64,000 nt of DNA from Umbelopsis ramanniana AG (Eukaryota > Mucoromycota > Umbelopsidomycetes > Umbelopsidales > Umbelopsidaceae): positions 343,572 through 407,571 of the forward strand of contig NW_026252100.1 of NCBI RefSeq assembly GCF_025399195.1, given 5' to 3'. Under the pieces are notes generated by a model. It was not told the origin of the DNA, did not search any database, and was given only the letters and a program-made list of their open reading frames with translations. The position numbers were made by a program, and so were the translations under genes. Shown in pieces: positions 1 through 10,777 of the stretch (positions are counted from its first letter, which is position 1; every line of letters starts with the position of its first letter).

Positions 1-721
1 ATAGATACTGGATAAGACTGGTATTAGGTTCTACTCTGCTGATGTTTCGGCTTATCGTCCCCTATCACCGACCAAAAAAAACCCCCCCCCTTCCCGAAAA
101 ATGACAAATGTAAAAATTTCCTTACCCAAGAGCCTTGCGAGTGAACAAAACGTTCAATCCCTTGCGGTATTCAACGTGCTCCTTTCCTTCCATGAAAACC
201 CAATTATCAGCGCACAAAATAGTGCGCATGGAGTCAACAACGGTGGGAACGACATAAACAGGGGAGTTGAGGATCTTGCGGCTGAGCTCGCAGGTCGAAG
301 CAATAACGACGAAGCTAAGGTTTTGAATTTTTTTTTTGGGAGAGAAAGCAGTCGTCGGTCATTAAAAAAATATTCAGGCCCATGCTTGTCTCACATTTGT
401 ATCCTTTGCTTACCGGTCAAACACACCGACGCAAGACAGCTCTCCGCTCTTCCACTTGGAGAGATAGCCTTCAAAAGTAGGGTTCATAGAATCCATCAAT
501 GCACCGATGATAGGGATTTTGTACTTGGGGCCAGGAAGGTTTTGCTTCTTCTTCAAGTAGACATATTGTTCGTAAGCAAACAGTCCAACAAGCGTGGTGA
601 CAACGACGGCGGTGGTAGAAACACCACTGTTGGGACCTGTATTTTTCTGGAAGAAAGTCTTAACGGCACTCTGGGCAGCCTTGAAGGCATGGTTATCAAA
701 ACTACATGAACGAGATGTCAT
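1..721 (-). CDS. ERG5: C-22 sterol desaturase, cytochrome P450 61 (5' part, cut by window edge)
   Basis: This encodes the N-terminal part of the P450 that introduces the C-22 double bond late in ergosterol synthesis, acting in the ER membrane. Exons, reading leftwards, are 721-414, 314-126 and 7-1 (partial); all junctions keep frame. The start is the ATG at 721. The protein has an N-terminal hydrophobic anchor (about residues 38-50, [17 protein letters not shown]), then the proline-rich hinge [12 protein letters not shown], then [19 protein letters not shown] and [15 protein letters not shown]. The segment [19 protein letters not shown] ends in KALGIY at the window edge. These blocks match the CYP61 family rather than CYP51. 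The heme-binding cysteine region lies outside the window. A 1.5 kb space upstream probably holds its promoter. Confidence 0.9.
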
Positions 722-2278
722 TGGCTGTGAGTTCGCGTTACCAAGTCATGTGTGCTGACAAAAAGCTATGTTACCTCAAGGACATTGAAGAGGTGAAAGT
801 GGTTGAAGGGATTGACCAACCAAAAGGTGAACGAAAAAAAGAGAGGGAAGAAGAGAGGAAAGGGGAGATCTTGTACGCTAGATTCGAACCCAAAAATATA
901 TAATATGAAAAAAAAAAAAAAAAAAGTGGTTCCACTCAGACTGATAAAATATAACCCAGCTATAGAGAAGAGAATTAAAAAGACGCGCAATCTTAAGCGT
1001 ATTTATGACCGAGGAATCTCGCATTCTACCTACCGACCTTTTTAGATTTCCTAAAACGTTTGGGTCTATCAGAAAAGAACAACGGCTCCAATCTTTATGA
1101 CATTGGGACCGTCGTCGCCGAACCCGACTGTATCGTCGCGGAATACGGGATAGAGCTAATGTTGAGAATTCGATAGAATAAAAACTTATAAAAAACAAGG
1201 TGACCAGGTTGTGTGAAATTAACCTCGCGTATATTCTGACGAAAGCATGCCAATTTTGGTGTGGAGATGGGGATCTTCGTTGGTAAAGAAGTGCTATTAT
1301 TGGTCGGAAATTCCCCCAATTCACCGAACCCGTCATTCAGCCAGGTGGGTTTTCTTTCTCAGTGTAAAAAAGACAAACACCCACCTCTTGGGAGGAATTA
1401 CACAAGGGTGTTTCTAATGCTTTGTTCGTACACCTTACCATAATTGACACGCCAATCCTATTTCCCTATTTGAACCAACCATAGCAGTCGGTGAGTGCAG
1501 CCGTCACACCCGCTCACATCGTCCCATCCCACTCTAGCGGTTAATTATTACCTCCGCCTCACATCAACAGGGGAGTGGACATCGATGTTATATTGTGCGA
1601 CGCACGTTTTGCCAATAATGACAATCTTCCACATGTTTTGCGACAATCCAGATAGCAGGAATTCTGAGTAGGACGGGTCATCCGCTGTTATTATGCCCTG
1701 TTGTAGTTCCTTGGATGAACAGTTTTGAGAAAAAAAAATCGATGTCGCCCACCTACAAATTCCTGTTCTGGAGGGGATCTGCGGTTCCTGAATGGCAAAA
1801 GTAAAAAAAAAAAAAAAAAAACTTTATCTGGGACTGCATTTGGCAAGTGCCGTGCCTCTTGACAGAATCTTCCAAGCGGAGGCAATAGCAGCAACCCTTT
1901 GATATCCACTCTTGACTTATTTAACTGGAACCTTTCACGCAGCCACCAAACGGATATAAACAAAGCAGTTACGATGTAACGTGGTTCATCATCCTTTCTT
2001 TTATTTTATTTTATGTGTGGTGTTACTCTCTAAAGCTGGATTATGGTAGAGGTGGCCAAAGCCTGGCTAGGTTGGTATGGTTTCTTCTTTTTTTTTTTTA
2101 CTATTATTAATGGTGTTTTCTACGATTTCCTTTTTTTTTTTGTAATGCGGTGGTTGCTACAATATGTACAAATGAAAGGCGAGATATTGCGCTGGTAAGC
2201 AATCAGGTAGACGTAACAAAATTTTAGCTCCGGCCCGACTATTATTGCCGTTGGTTAGGCTGGCTGGCCGCCTCGCCT
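722..2278. other. Intergenic, no gene seen
   Basis: This is the space upstream of ERG5 and downstream of the 2279-3097 gene. It holds long A tracts near 909-926 and 1803-1820 and T tracts near 2090 and 2132. The open frames here run through these homopolymers and show no family motif. It probably contains the ERG5 promoter and the 3' untranslated region of the next gene. Confidence 0.6.
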
Positions 2279-3097
2279 TTAGCGCTTAAAATTCGGCAAT
2301 GGCTCCAACAAGACTGGCCTCTGCGCAATATCCAGTAATTGTATTTCAAAGGTTTGAGGAGCTCGTAAATCAGGATCATTATGGTAAGCAATGCCTCTAT
2401 CGGCTGCCACCGTAATCACCTTCCTTCCGGCTTCAATGGATGGATCTCGGATATGTATATCATGGCCTGGGAATTGCCATAGCAACATTTGATTCTCTTC
2501 AATAAATGCTCGCCAAGGCTCTTTGCTTTTGCCAACATCATAGATCCGATAACACCACAAATACCGCGGAGTGGGAGGTGGCCAAGCCCAGTGCTGCGGT
2601 GGAGGAGCAAATTCCATACCTCGTTGAAAATATTGCTGTTGTAGAAAATGTAAACGAGCTCGAAACCGGGCAATACGTTCTTGCCGTTTGGAAGGTTGAA
2701 AAAAGCCCTTGGACGATGATGAAGAACCAGATGAAATGGCAGGAGGTGGTGGTCCAAGAATACCGGGAGGATATAATGACAGATTAACAGGCATGTGAAT
2801 AGGCTCATGTGCTCCTATGTCGTAACCACGGGGAAGCTGCGTTTCATCCGATGGATCGTCCTTGGGCCGTAGGGATGGTGACAGCACAGGTGTTGGGCAG
2901 TAGTCCCCTTCTGACAGACTATCTTGCCGGTGGAGGGATGGCATTTGACTATAGCTGGTCCTTGAGCTATAGTCACTAGATTGTGACATGCTCCATGGTG
3001 AAAGGTTAGGTGTGGACGAAAGGTCGCTAGTCATGAGGGGCGATGACGCATGGTGCTGTTGATTTGACGGGGCTGGTGGATGAAGGTATTGCGACAT
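2279..3097 (-). CDS. Proline/serine-rich protein with WWE-like C-terminal domain
   Basis: This is an intronless frame of 272 residues from the ATG at 3097. Residues 1-135 are low-complexity (Ser, Pro, Gln). A basic, helical stretch follows (KRQERIARFRARLHFLQQQ, about 138-156). The C-terminal part, about 175-265, looks folded: RYLWCYRIYDVGKSKEPW, then FIEENQMLLWQF, then RKVITVAADRGIAY and FEIQLLDI. The spacing of aromatic residues followed by Trp, Glu-Asn and a beta-rich tail resembles a WWE domain, a fold that in other proteins binds ADP-ribose chains or partners in ubiquitin pathways. That match is by eye and tentative. The low-complexity half suggests a regulatory or scaffold protein. No neighbour explains its role. 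Confidence 0.55.
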   Translation of the reverse strand: MSQYLHPPAPSNQQHHASSPLMTSDLSSTPNLSPWSMSQSSDYSSRTSYSQMPSLHRQDSLSEGDYCPTPVLSPSLRPKDDPSDETQLPRGYDIGAHEPIHMPVNLSLYPPGILGPPPPAISSGSSSSSKGFFQPSKRQERIARFRARLHFLQQQYFQRGMEFAPPPQHWAWPPPTPRYLWCYRIYDVGKSKEPWRAFIEENQMLLWQFPGHDIHIRDPSIEAGRKVITVAADRGIAYHNDPDLRAPQTFEIQLLDIAQRPVLLEPLPNFKR

Positions 3098-3537
3098 AAC
3101 ATAAAAGGGGCATATACGCAGGAGAACGGGAAGAAAAAGATCTTGGGAGAAGAAAATAAACCAATTTAAAAGGAAAGCAATAAGTGGCCACCAGGATCGT
3201 GATGCTTTATATAACGGGCAGAGAAAAGAAAAGAAAATAAAAACTAAACTGCTTCATAAGGGACTTCCGAACGGACACAACAAAGAGATTCCAGATGCAT
3301 TATCGATCGCATCCTTTGAACCTTTTTTCCTGCATGTTTAGATATTACACAGTCCAAATAAACCATGTCGACTATTGCATAACCAAGAAAACTGGTTATA
3401 CCCATGACTTTTTGTCAGGAATGAGGCTAGCACAGTGTTTGTATAAATTCATCCGCCATCATCTTATTAAAAATTTCGCATTGGATCTCATGTCTTCCAT
3501 GCTTTGTCTCATGAGGTACGTTACGTGGTATACTTCT
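3098..3537. other. Intergenic, no gene seen
   Basis: This is the upstream region of the 2279-3097 gene and the 3' end of the Aven-like gene. An open frame on the + strand (3295-3585) has no family motif and overlaps the last exon of the Aven-like gene on the other strand. Nothing else is visible. Confidence 0.5.
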
Positions 3538-5150
3538 TTATTGCAACATTTCATCCAAGAATGCATCGTCACTCTCTTGCTTTGATGGTTGTTTGGATTT
3601 AGGGATCGGCCGCATGGGAATTTTCTTGAGCCCACTAGGTCGCTTCAAGGACAGCTTGGAACCTAATGACCATCATGGTGTTAGAAACTTTGATCAAGAT
3701 AAACCCACAAATACATCCCGTCGCGTGATGAGGTGATGGCCTGTGCACAGCACTTACTTTGAACATCCGAACGGTCAGCTGGTGATCCTTGGTTTAAGAG
3801 TGAGTCCAGATCGTCTTCATACTGACTATGCTGCTGCGTCGTTTGCTGTTGCTGTTGATTCTCTGCGAAAAAAAGTACGAAAATAGACTTTTTAACTAGG
3901 ATATATAGGGTTGAATAAATACGTTCAAGATACATACGTGAGTTTCCACTTATGGACACATTGGCGAGCTTGTCTTTAAGAAGGGTAGAAACGATGGTAG
4001 GGTGTTATTAGAAATCACAGCATAGATGCTTAGTACGTAGGTTCCTTTGGAGAAGAAGTACTTACTTTTCGTATCACTCATTGGACTTCGCGACCCATGT
4101 GCCCGTTGCTGTTCCTGATGCTGCGCTTTCTTGGCAGCCTCCACCTTTTCGTGATTGCTTCTGTCGTTCCTTATCACGATCCCATCCAGCGCCTCTTGTT
4201 TTGGCTCAGCCGTAGTCTTCTTGAACAGCACTAAGCCCCTTGCGTTCTTGATAAAACCGGGTACGATTGGCTTGTCGTTTCTTGATCTCTCGTTGTCTGG
4301 AAATTCAGGCTTTTCTCACAAAGTTAGGAGGCTTACACAATATATAGCAACTTCATAGAGAAACTAATTACCACAAAAGAATCTGATTCAGGTATACCCA
4401 TCATCAACCTATACGGTATTCGTGATATCACTCCTTCTAGTTCGGTCAAGTCTAATTGCAGTAAATTTTGATAAAGCTAAACATAAGCAGGTTAAGTTGA
4501 AAGAAACATAAAGAGTACAGTGTGAATGAGTTGAATAACACTGAATTGCTGGTACACGAACCTCTTGTTCTTTCTCACTCTGCAATCCTTCATCATCTAA
4601 CCATTCTTCTTCTTTGAACTTAAAAAACGCCGTGTTGTCACCAGAGTTCTTTAATTCTGTTCAGTTAAAAGTTAGCCATCATCGGTTTGCGTTTCATTTG
4701 AGAGCTAGAAATTAGTACCTTGCCCTTCAAGCATGTTCACCAATTCCGTCGTTTCTCTATCTATTCCCATTTCTGCGTCCTGTAATATTTGATCTATATG
4801 TTTGGGTCATGTCAGTTTTTCAAGATGGGTATCAATGATAGCCACGATCAGCGACGGCACCAACCCTCTTCTGTAATTTCCTCATATCGATCGCGATTGC
4901 TGGCGATCTTCCGTCGAGAAAACCGTCGAGTCTCTTGTTGTGGGCTTTCTGGTTCGGTAGGTTTGGCAGCTATCGGCTGTTCGAATTCACCATTTCGTCG
5001 TCGAATGGCCGCGATGCTATTTCCTGAAATCTTGGCCTTTGCCGCCTGCCGTCTAGCTAAAGCAACATCGGCAGCTTCCGTTTCTCCTTGTTTTTTATGT
5101 TTGTTCTGGTATCGACGGGACGCCTTTGCTTTGTGTTCGTCCGGTCTCAT
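3538..5150 (-). CDS. Aven-like protein (caspase-inhibitor/ATM-activator family)
   Basis: Eight exons can be joined in frame: 5150-4865, 4793-4719, 4656-4562, 4476-4372, 4309-4066, 3973-3938, 3862-3758 and 3662-3538, giving 356 residues. The N-terminus is basic and Arg/Lys-rich with RRNGEFEQP and RRFSRRKIASNRDRYEEI. A core follows with NTAFFKFKEEEWLDDE (about 130-145), then LDLTELEGVISRIPYRLMMG. After a Gln-rich linker come two short acidic motifs, EDDLDSLLNQ and DDAFLDEMLQ at the extreme C-terminus. This order matches animal Aven: an NWDRY-type motif, an FRF-EE-EW block, a leucine-rich segment followed by a short RL motif, then ELDLLL- and WLDSMI-type tails. Aven binds Bcl-xL and Apaf-1 and promotes ATM signalling in animals. 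The role in fungi is not established. The identification rests on motif order only. Confidence 0.6.
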
Positions 5151-6612
5151 TATGACTTTTTCGTTTGAAGTTTGGTAAGGTCAGCCCTGTAAAAATTCCA
5201 CCAAGGATTTCGTAGCTCACGTTTATGCGGCCGGAGATTGACTTCTGCTAATTTCACCAATGGTATATTTCACGTACACCTTTATTATAGCTATAAGATT
5301 GGAACCCGTAATTCGCAAAGGAGGGAAGAAGATCGATGTACGAAGTTACATTGGTCACTTTGTCCTCAAATTCTTGAAGGTAGCCTGTATCTGCCATCAC
5401 CTTGATGGTCATTACTCCTGTTTGATACAATTCTTTGCTAAAAGTTGATTTGTTCTAAACATCATACTAGATGGATTGGTTAGGTATACGAGTATGAACC
5501 ATAATATGCATCATAGATTCACATTGTCCTTCCGTTCCCCAGCGTTTGTCTAATGTAACAATACGGCGTACATCGAATATTATTAACATGAGATTATTAT
5601 TCTATTTTCTTTTGTTTTCATTTGATGATCTCCTCGGGTCACCAAGAGGCACTTTTGCCCTTCTTTATTGGATAATGGAAGATAATTTACTCGAGTAACT
5701 GCACATATCGCTGATCCAGAATTTTGATAAAAGTAACCATGCGGAAAGATGAATATATCATTATTGGCAAACCTGAATGGAGACATGCATATCACCTTAT
5801 TCTCAACTGTCCATCGCAGTATATAAGGAAAAATGATCGCAGAATTATATATTCTGTTTTGCTTAACATGAACAAAAATATGCCATAGCCGCAATGATTT
5901 GTGCGGCTTTGATCTGCTTGCAGCAGCACTGCCAAAAAACATTTTTATTTTTTATTTGAAGACCATTATCTACACTTTTTAAATAGTGGCTATATGTTAT
6001 AAAAGTCTTTCTATGAGAATGAATAGATATCTGCAACACTAGAAACATAACCTTGAAGTTCGCAAGCGTACCATTTTCTGACATCTTAAACGTAAATACG
6101 GAAGGGCATTTAGATTTTATGGCAAATGATTATAACAAGGTGCATAACACAACCTTTATATCCCATTTTAGGGGCTTTGGAACATACACAATTCATACTA
6201 AGCGCCTTGAATACCCAAAGTTAAATAGTGAGAAGGCCATCTTCGTTTGATCTTGCGATGGGCATCAAAGAAATGCGCAGAACGTTACCGAATTGATGAA
6301 ATAAAGCATTAATTGCGTCTTATTTGCTTTTTCCGGACTGGTTCGATATGGAAGCGTGGCCCTCGATCTTACATAACTTTTATCATGATGGGGTTTTCAA
6401 CCTACAGACGACTATGCCATGATGGTACGTTGAATTAACTACTTCGATCACTACAAACGCTTGCAGATTCAAGCGGTTACGGAAGGACCATTTTTACAGC
6501 TTTTGGAAAAAGCGGGGAAAAACTTGAGCACCCGACATTCACGTGAAGTAGTGACTTTCTGACACTTGTCAGCAACATTATTCCTGAGACAAAACTATAA
6601 ACTAAAGCCGCA
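5151..6612. other. Long intergenic region, no gene seen
   Basis: About 1.46 kb of AT-rich DNA lies between the divergent Aven-like gene and the pyrophosphatase gene. Open frames on both strands are short and without recognisable domains. It should hold both promoters. I see no tRNA, repeat array or transposon ends. Confidence 0.5.
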
Positions 6613-8072
6613 ATGCTTCCGATCATGGCACCTTCTCGTTTTCCCCTTCAACACATTGCAAGAATGTCCACCTACGCTACTCGCGTACGTGGTTCTAAAA
6701 ATACCCCTTCCCATCGCATGTTTATAGGTTAGCATTCTCGTAATGGAACACACATTCACGGCGGTTTTTTTTTTACAACGACTTATCAACTGAAAAACCT
6801 TCATATAGAAAAAGACGGCAAGGCGATTTCACCCTTCCATGATATCCCACTTTTTGCCGATGCCGACAAGAAAATATTTAATATGGTGGTTGAGATCCCT
6901 CGTTGGACAAATGCCAAAATAGAGGTAAACCCCCTCATTGTCATCATTCACTCCCTGCTCGTAGCCCTAACCTGTCGATTACCCCACTTTTCTTTCTCGT
7001 AGATGGCCACAAACGAATACCTTAATCCACTCAAACAAGATACGAAAAAGGGGAAGCTCCGTTTTGTTCGTAACTGCTTCCCGCACAAGGGGTACATATG
7101 GAACTATGGAGCCTTGCCTCAAACGTGGGAAGATCCAAATCACGTCCATCCTGATACGCAAGCCAAAGGCGACAACGATCCGATTGATGTGTGTGAGATT
7201 GGCGAGGCTGTTGGGTATACCGGTCAGGTCAAGCAAATTAAAGTGCTAGGCGCCATGGCTCTCTTAGATGAAGGAGAGACGGATTGGAAGATCATTGCTG
7301 TTGACATCAATGATCCATTGGCCGATAAATTGAGTGGTGAGTACAAAGTGGTAGTCATGACTTTGTGGTTGATCCATGTTGCTAAAGGTGCGTCATATCT
7401 GGTTAGATATTGGAGATGTCCAAAAGCATTTGCCAGGTTTATTGGAAGCAACACACCAATGGTTCCGTATTTACAAGATTCCTGACGGTAAGCCAGAAAA
7501 CCAGTTTGCGTTTGGTGGCAAGGCACAAGGCAGGGTGAGTAAGCCGCTTTTACCTCCGGTTTATTTTTTAAAGCACCGCATTTATGGAGCTCAAACAATG
7601 ATGATAGGACTATGCCACTCAAGTCATTATGGAGACGCATGACGCTTGGAAGAAGCTCATCATGAGCAATGAGAAGCGACACACAGACACAATGGCCATG
7701 TAAGTAAATTCAAGTCGTGTGTTTACATGTTGCAAAATAGGAAGTAATGTTGCAAGGTTCGATATCTTTATTAATTGGTTCTGTGTGACCTTTCAGTGCC
7801 AATTTGACCATCGACCAGTCTCCGCATCGCATCTCCGTGGAAGACTCGTCGTACAAGGCAGAGATCGCAAAGGTAAGCAATCTCAGCCAGCCAGGGCAGG
7901 GCGGAATAAGATGGGGTTGAGACCGAAGGATGACAGCAATAGCTTTTCCAAAAAACAAACTAGGTGACAAACCGTTACTGACATTCGCTTTTCACAGCTT
8001 GAAGCCGCGGAAAAGAGAAGACGGAAAGACAGCGATAACGATAAATGGTTTTTTATTCGACCAAGGATGTGA
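6613..8072 (+). CDS. IPP1: Inorganic pyrophosphatase, family I
   Basis: This enzyme hydrolyses pyrophosphate to two phosphates, which pulls biosynthetic reactions forward; it is normally cytosolic. Exons are 6613-6727, 6809-6924, 7003-7336, 7407-7534, 7608-7699, 7797-7872 and 7998-8072, all in frame, giving 311 residues. Family hallmarks are [27 protein letters not shown], the metal-binding motif [13 protein letters not shown] (the DNDPID signature), [17 protein letters not shown], and [14 protein letters not shown]. The C-terminus ends in [10 protein letters not shown]. Three in-frame ATGs exist at 6613, 6625 and 6664. The ATG at 6664 ([18 protein letters not shown]) fits the usual cytosolic start and gives 294 residues. 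The upstream pair would add a 17-residue basic leader. A stop lies at 6598, so the frame cannot extend further. Confidence 0.92.
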
Positions 8073-8152
8073 GGAACGTAATTTAATATCGCAATATAGC
8101 CGTACAAAGATATACGAGAGGAGGCATTGAATAGAAATCAATGGGCGATAAC

Positions 8153-8158
8153 AATAAA
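8153..8158 (+). terminator. Polyadenylation signal AATAAA after IPP1
   Basis: A canonical AATAAA lies 80 bases after the IPP1 stop codon. The position fits the 3' end of that transcript. Confidence 0.45.
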
Positions 8159-8276
8159 ACATAATGAGCCCTATCCAAGTCATACCTGGCCTGTTCAGGT
8201 CAAAATAAAATAGCTGAACCCCCCACTCAGCCAAAGTAGCAAGCCAGACCACCTAATATTTTGAGCCCTCTGTTGT

Positions 8277-8296
8277 AGCCAGCCAGCCAGCCAGCC
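8277..8296. repeat. AGCC tetranucleotide repeat, five units
   Basis: Five perfect AGCC units lie about 90 bases upstream of the SH3-protein start codon, probably in its 5' leader or promoter. Confidence 0.8.
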
Positions 8297-8389
8297 CTCT
8301 TGATTCTAAGCACCTACATTTCCTTTCCTTCATCCCTTTTTTCTCCATTCTTTTAATTTCGATTCACACTTCCTAAACCTTTGACTTTG

Positions 8390-9530
8390 ATGAGTCTATC
8401 CTCCGTCTTCACGCTAGCCTTGGTTTTAAAAAAGGTACAATTCCCGCCACATTTTGCATATAAAACTCATCTTATTATTTTTCTAAGAAAAAACGAAAAC
8501 ATGCAAACCATGAATCATACCTAACCTACTTCATCCGTTTTATCAACTCACAGTTTACTAGAAAAGCCGCGCTGAGAAAACAAGCCCAACGATCAGCGTC
8601 ATTAAAAACCAAACTATCTGCCACTTCTGATATCGAACAGACTCTAAAATTACAGTCATCCAGCTCATCGACCACTCGTGCGTCCGCTCCAACACGATAC
8701 AGTGAGTCGGAAACATCATTACAGAGTGAACAACAGAAAGATGAATTAGACACGACGGTAGCAAAGCCCATTGAAATACCGCCATTATCAACCACTGAGG
8801 AAGAACAACTTGAAGACCTTGGGCCTGAAGATCCGTCTGGAAAGTCTTGGAGTGCGTCGCTGGCGGCCGCTTCGCTGGTATGTTATAGTGCGATCCTGGT
8901 GCAGTAAATTGCATGAACTAACCTGTCAATGTTCCTATTTTGTGTTATTTATATTGCCATACATTTCTGTGCATGTCGCGTTGCATTCGCCCTGCGTTTC
9001 AATGGATAGGATTCAAGTTCTGATGAATGTGAGTGAATATAGGGCCTCCTTTTCAATCATGTCATATCATATTTTCTATTCTTTTTACCTGTCTAACGTT
9101 ATGCTTTTTCAACAGCAAATACAAAAGGGATTCAAAATGTAGTTGTCATCCGTGACTACGCTTACGCATCCTCCCACCCTATGCATCGAGGCATCCCTAT
9201 ATCCCCCATAATAGAATCAACTCGGCCCACTTCCGAAATATCCTTGTCTTCGTCCGAATTCACTGGCCGGCAAGCAAAGGCTCTTTATGATTTTGAGCCA
9301 GAATCCGCATCAGAATGTGCACTGCGGACTGGGGATATCATTTGGGTGCAATATAGACAATGTCAGGTGGGTGATGTGGTTAGCGTAGTGTAGTGTGGCG
9401 TGGCTGGCCAAAACGCATGAAAGAACAAATTGTCCTAACCGAGCCTGTTTGCTATGCTTAGGGTTGGCTAGTCGCTGATGTGGGTGACGAGACTGGCCTA
9501 GTGCCTGAAGAATTTGTTGAATGGATCTAG
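8390..9530 (+). CDS. SH3-domain adaptor, Nbp2/Skb5-like
   Basis: Five exons join in frame: 8390-8434, 8554-8877, 9010-9028, 9116-9366 and 9462-9530, giving 235 residues. The third exon is only 19 bases. It is required for frame, linking the end of exon 2 to DSSSDES and then NTKGIQNVVVIRDYAYASS. The C-terminal SH3 domain (about 172-235) carries AKALYDFEPESASECALRTG, DIIWVQY, then GWLVADVGDETGLVPEEFVE. In yeast Nbp2 and fission yeast Skb5 the single SH3 domain sits near the C-terminus in the same way. Nbp2 brings phosphatase Ptc1 to MAP kinase and other targets, and Skb5 binds the PAK kinase Shk1. The N-terminal half is Ser/Thr/Gln-rich and probably disordered. Family assignment comes from SH3 sequence and position. 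Confidence 0.8.
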
Positions 9531-10777
9531 GTCTATCCATTCTATGTTTTCCACTTTGCCGGGCAAAAAAAAAAAAACCAACCAAAAAACCGTGATGAAA
9601 GAAAACAAAGCGCACGCATCACAAGCGCCCCAAAAAAAAATATTATTAAACTTGCCATGGTAATTCTTTAAACTTACCATATTCCCCCTATTATTATGAA
9701 ATATTATCTCCCATCCTTATGAACCCCCATTTCTTTTCGTCTCATCATCCATGACCAAACCATCATTCTTATTTTGCCACCAAAAAAATAAATAAACACA
9801 TCCATTCTGGTGACCCATGGTCGGGCTGCTGACAAAACAAATGGGACCCTATTGAAGTGGGCCACCGCAAACAAGCACCCCCCAAGCTAAAGCAAATGAC
9901 CTCATGGTTGCTAGTGGTGAAAGGGGGGCGTTGTGCATACCGAGAAATGCGAAGGACGTTCCAATATCTAACGGACCCACATTCGGGATAACCATACACG
10001 GCATGCCCAAACAAACATGGTTGGCCAATCTTTACAGGGGTGACCTGAGTTGCTCATTTCTAAAAAGTTTAAACATCGGCGAAACGGATGATGGAAACGA
10101 TGGTGCCCAGAAGAGAGAGGGGGAGGCGCTTACAGAAGGAGGATGAGCTCATGTTACTTGTTTTTCTTTTACCAGGCCATGTAGACTTTGCATTGAAATA
10201 ACAAAGGGACAAAGGAGGAGTAGCTTAAAGGAGGAGACAATTGCGATGCTGACAGCCAACGTGATGGATAGTAAAAGAGCATTCAAAATATGGGGGTTCG
10301 ATAATTCTTTTATTTTTCAATTTTGTTAAGGGTTATGTATCCTAAACAAAAAGTGTTGTAATATTATAAGAGGGGGCTTTACTGTTACAGGGAAGGCACA
10401 ATGCCAACCAAAAACCAAAAGGTGCAGTGCATAGAAACAAGAAACATGAAAAAGAAAAAGAAGAAAAGATAACGGGTTGTGTGTGTGTGTGTGTGTGTGA
10501 GTTGTGAGTGTGGGTGTATATGGATGTAGTTGCGCGAGTAGGGACAAGAGCATAAAATGACTCAACAGAAGACCGAAAAGTAAGGAAAATAAAAACCAAA
10601 CGATACATAAGTAGCAATGAGAATGAAGGAGGGTGTGTTGTTATTACTGTAGCCCAAAAAAAAAGTATGAAAAAGATTCTCAGATCCACAACTTAAAGGG
10701 TAGGTGTGAGGGGACAGGTTTGGCCTGGTTTGGATGGGGTTTTGGCGCAGCCAAAAAGGAGAGAGCGAGCTTCCATA
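9531..10777. other. Intergenic, convergent gene ends; microsatellite inside
   Basis: This lies between the 3' ends of the SH3 gene and the homeobox gene. It contains several A tracts and a TG dinucleotide run. Open frames in it have no domain signature, so it is read as two 3' untranslated regions plus spacer. Confidence 0.5.
10478..10499. repeat. TG dinucleotide microsatellite
   Basis: Eleven TG units run without interruption and are followed by imperfect GT-rich sequence to about 10515. The site lies near the 3' end of the homeobox gene. Confidence 0.85.

Larger units (their letters stand above)
8073..8389. other. Intergenic: 3' UTR of IPP1 and 5' leader of the SH3 gene
   Basis: This short space holds a canonical AATAAA and five AGCC units (each listed separately), followed by a pyrimidine-rich leader before the ATG at 8390. 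No gene is visible. Confidence 0.6.

Noticed and set aside
101..709. Long + strand open frame over the ERG5 region
   Set aside because: It is antisense to ERG5, whose exons on the - strand carry clear CYP61 motifs and splice sites.
875..895. tRNA B-box-like sequence GGGTTCGAATCT on the - strand
   Set aside because: No A box or paired acceptor stem occurs at the right distance; a poly-A tract fills the expected tRNA body.
878..1336. Open frame of about 150 codons on the - strand
   Set aside because: It runs through a long A/T homopolymer, has no family motif, and lies in the ERG5 upstream region.
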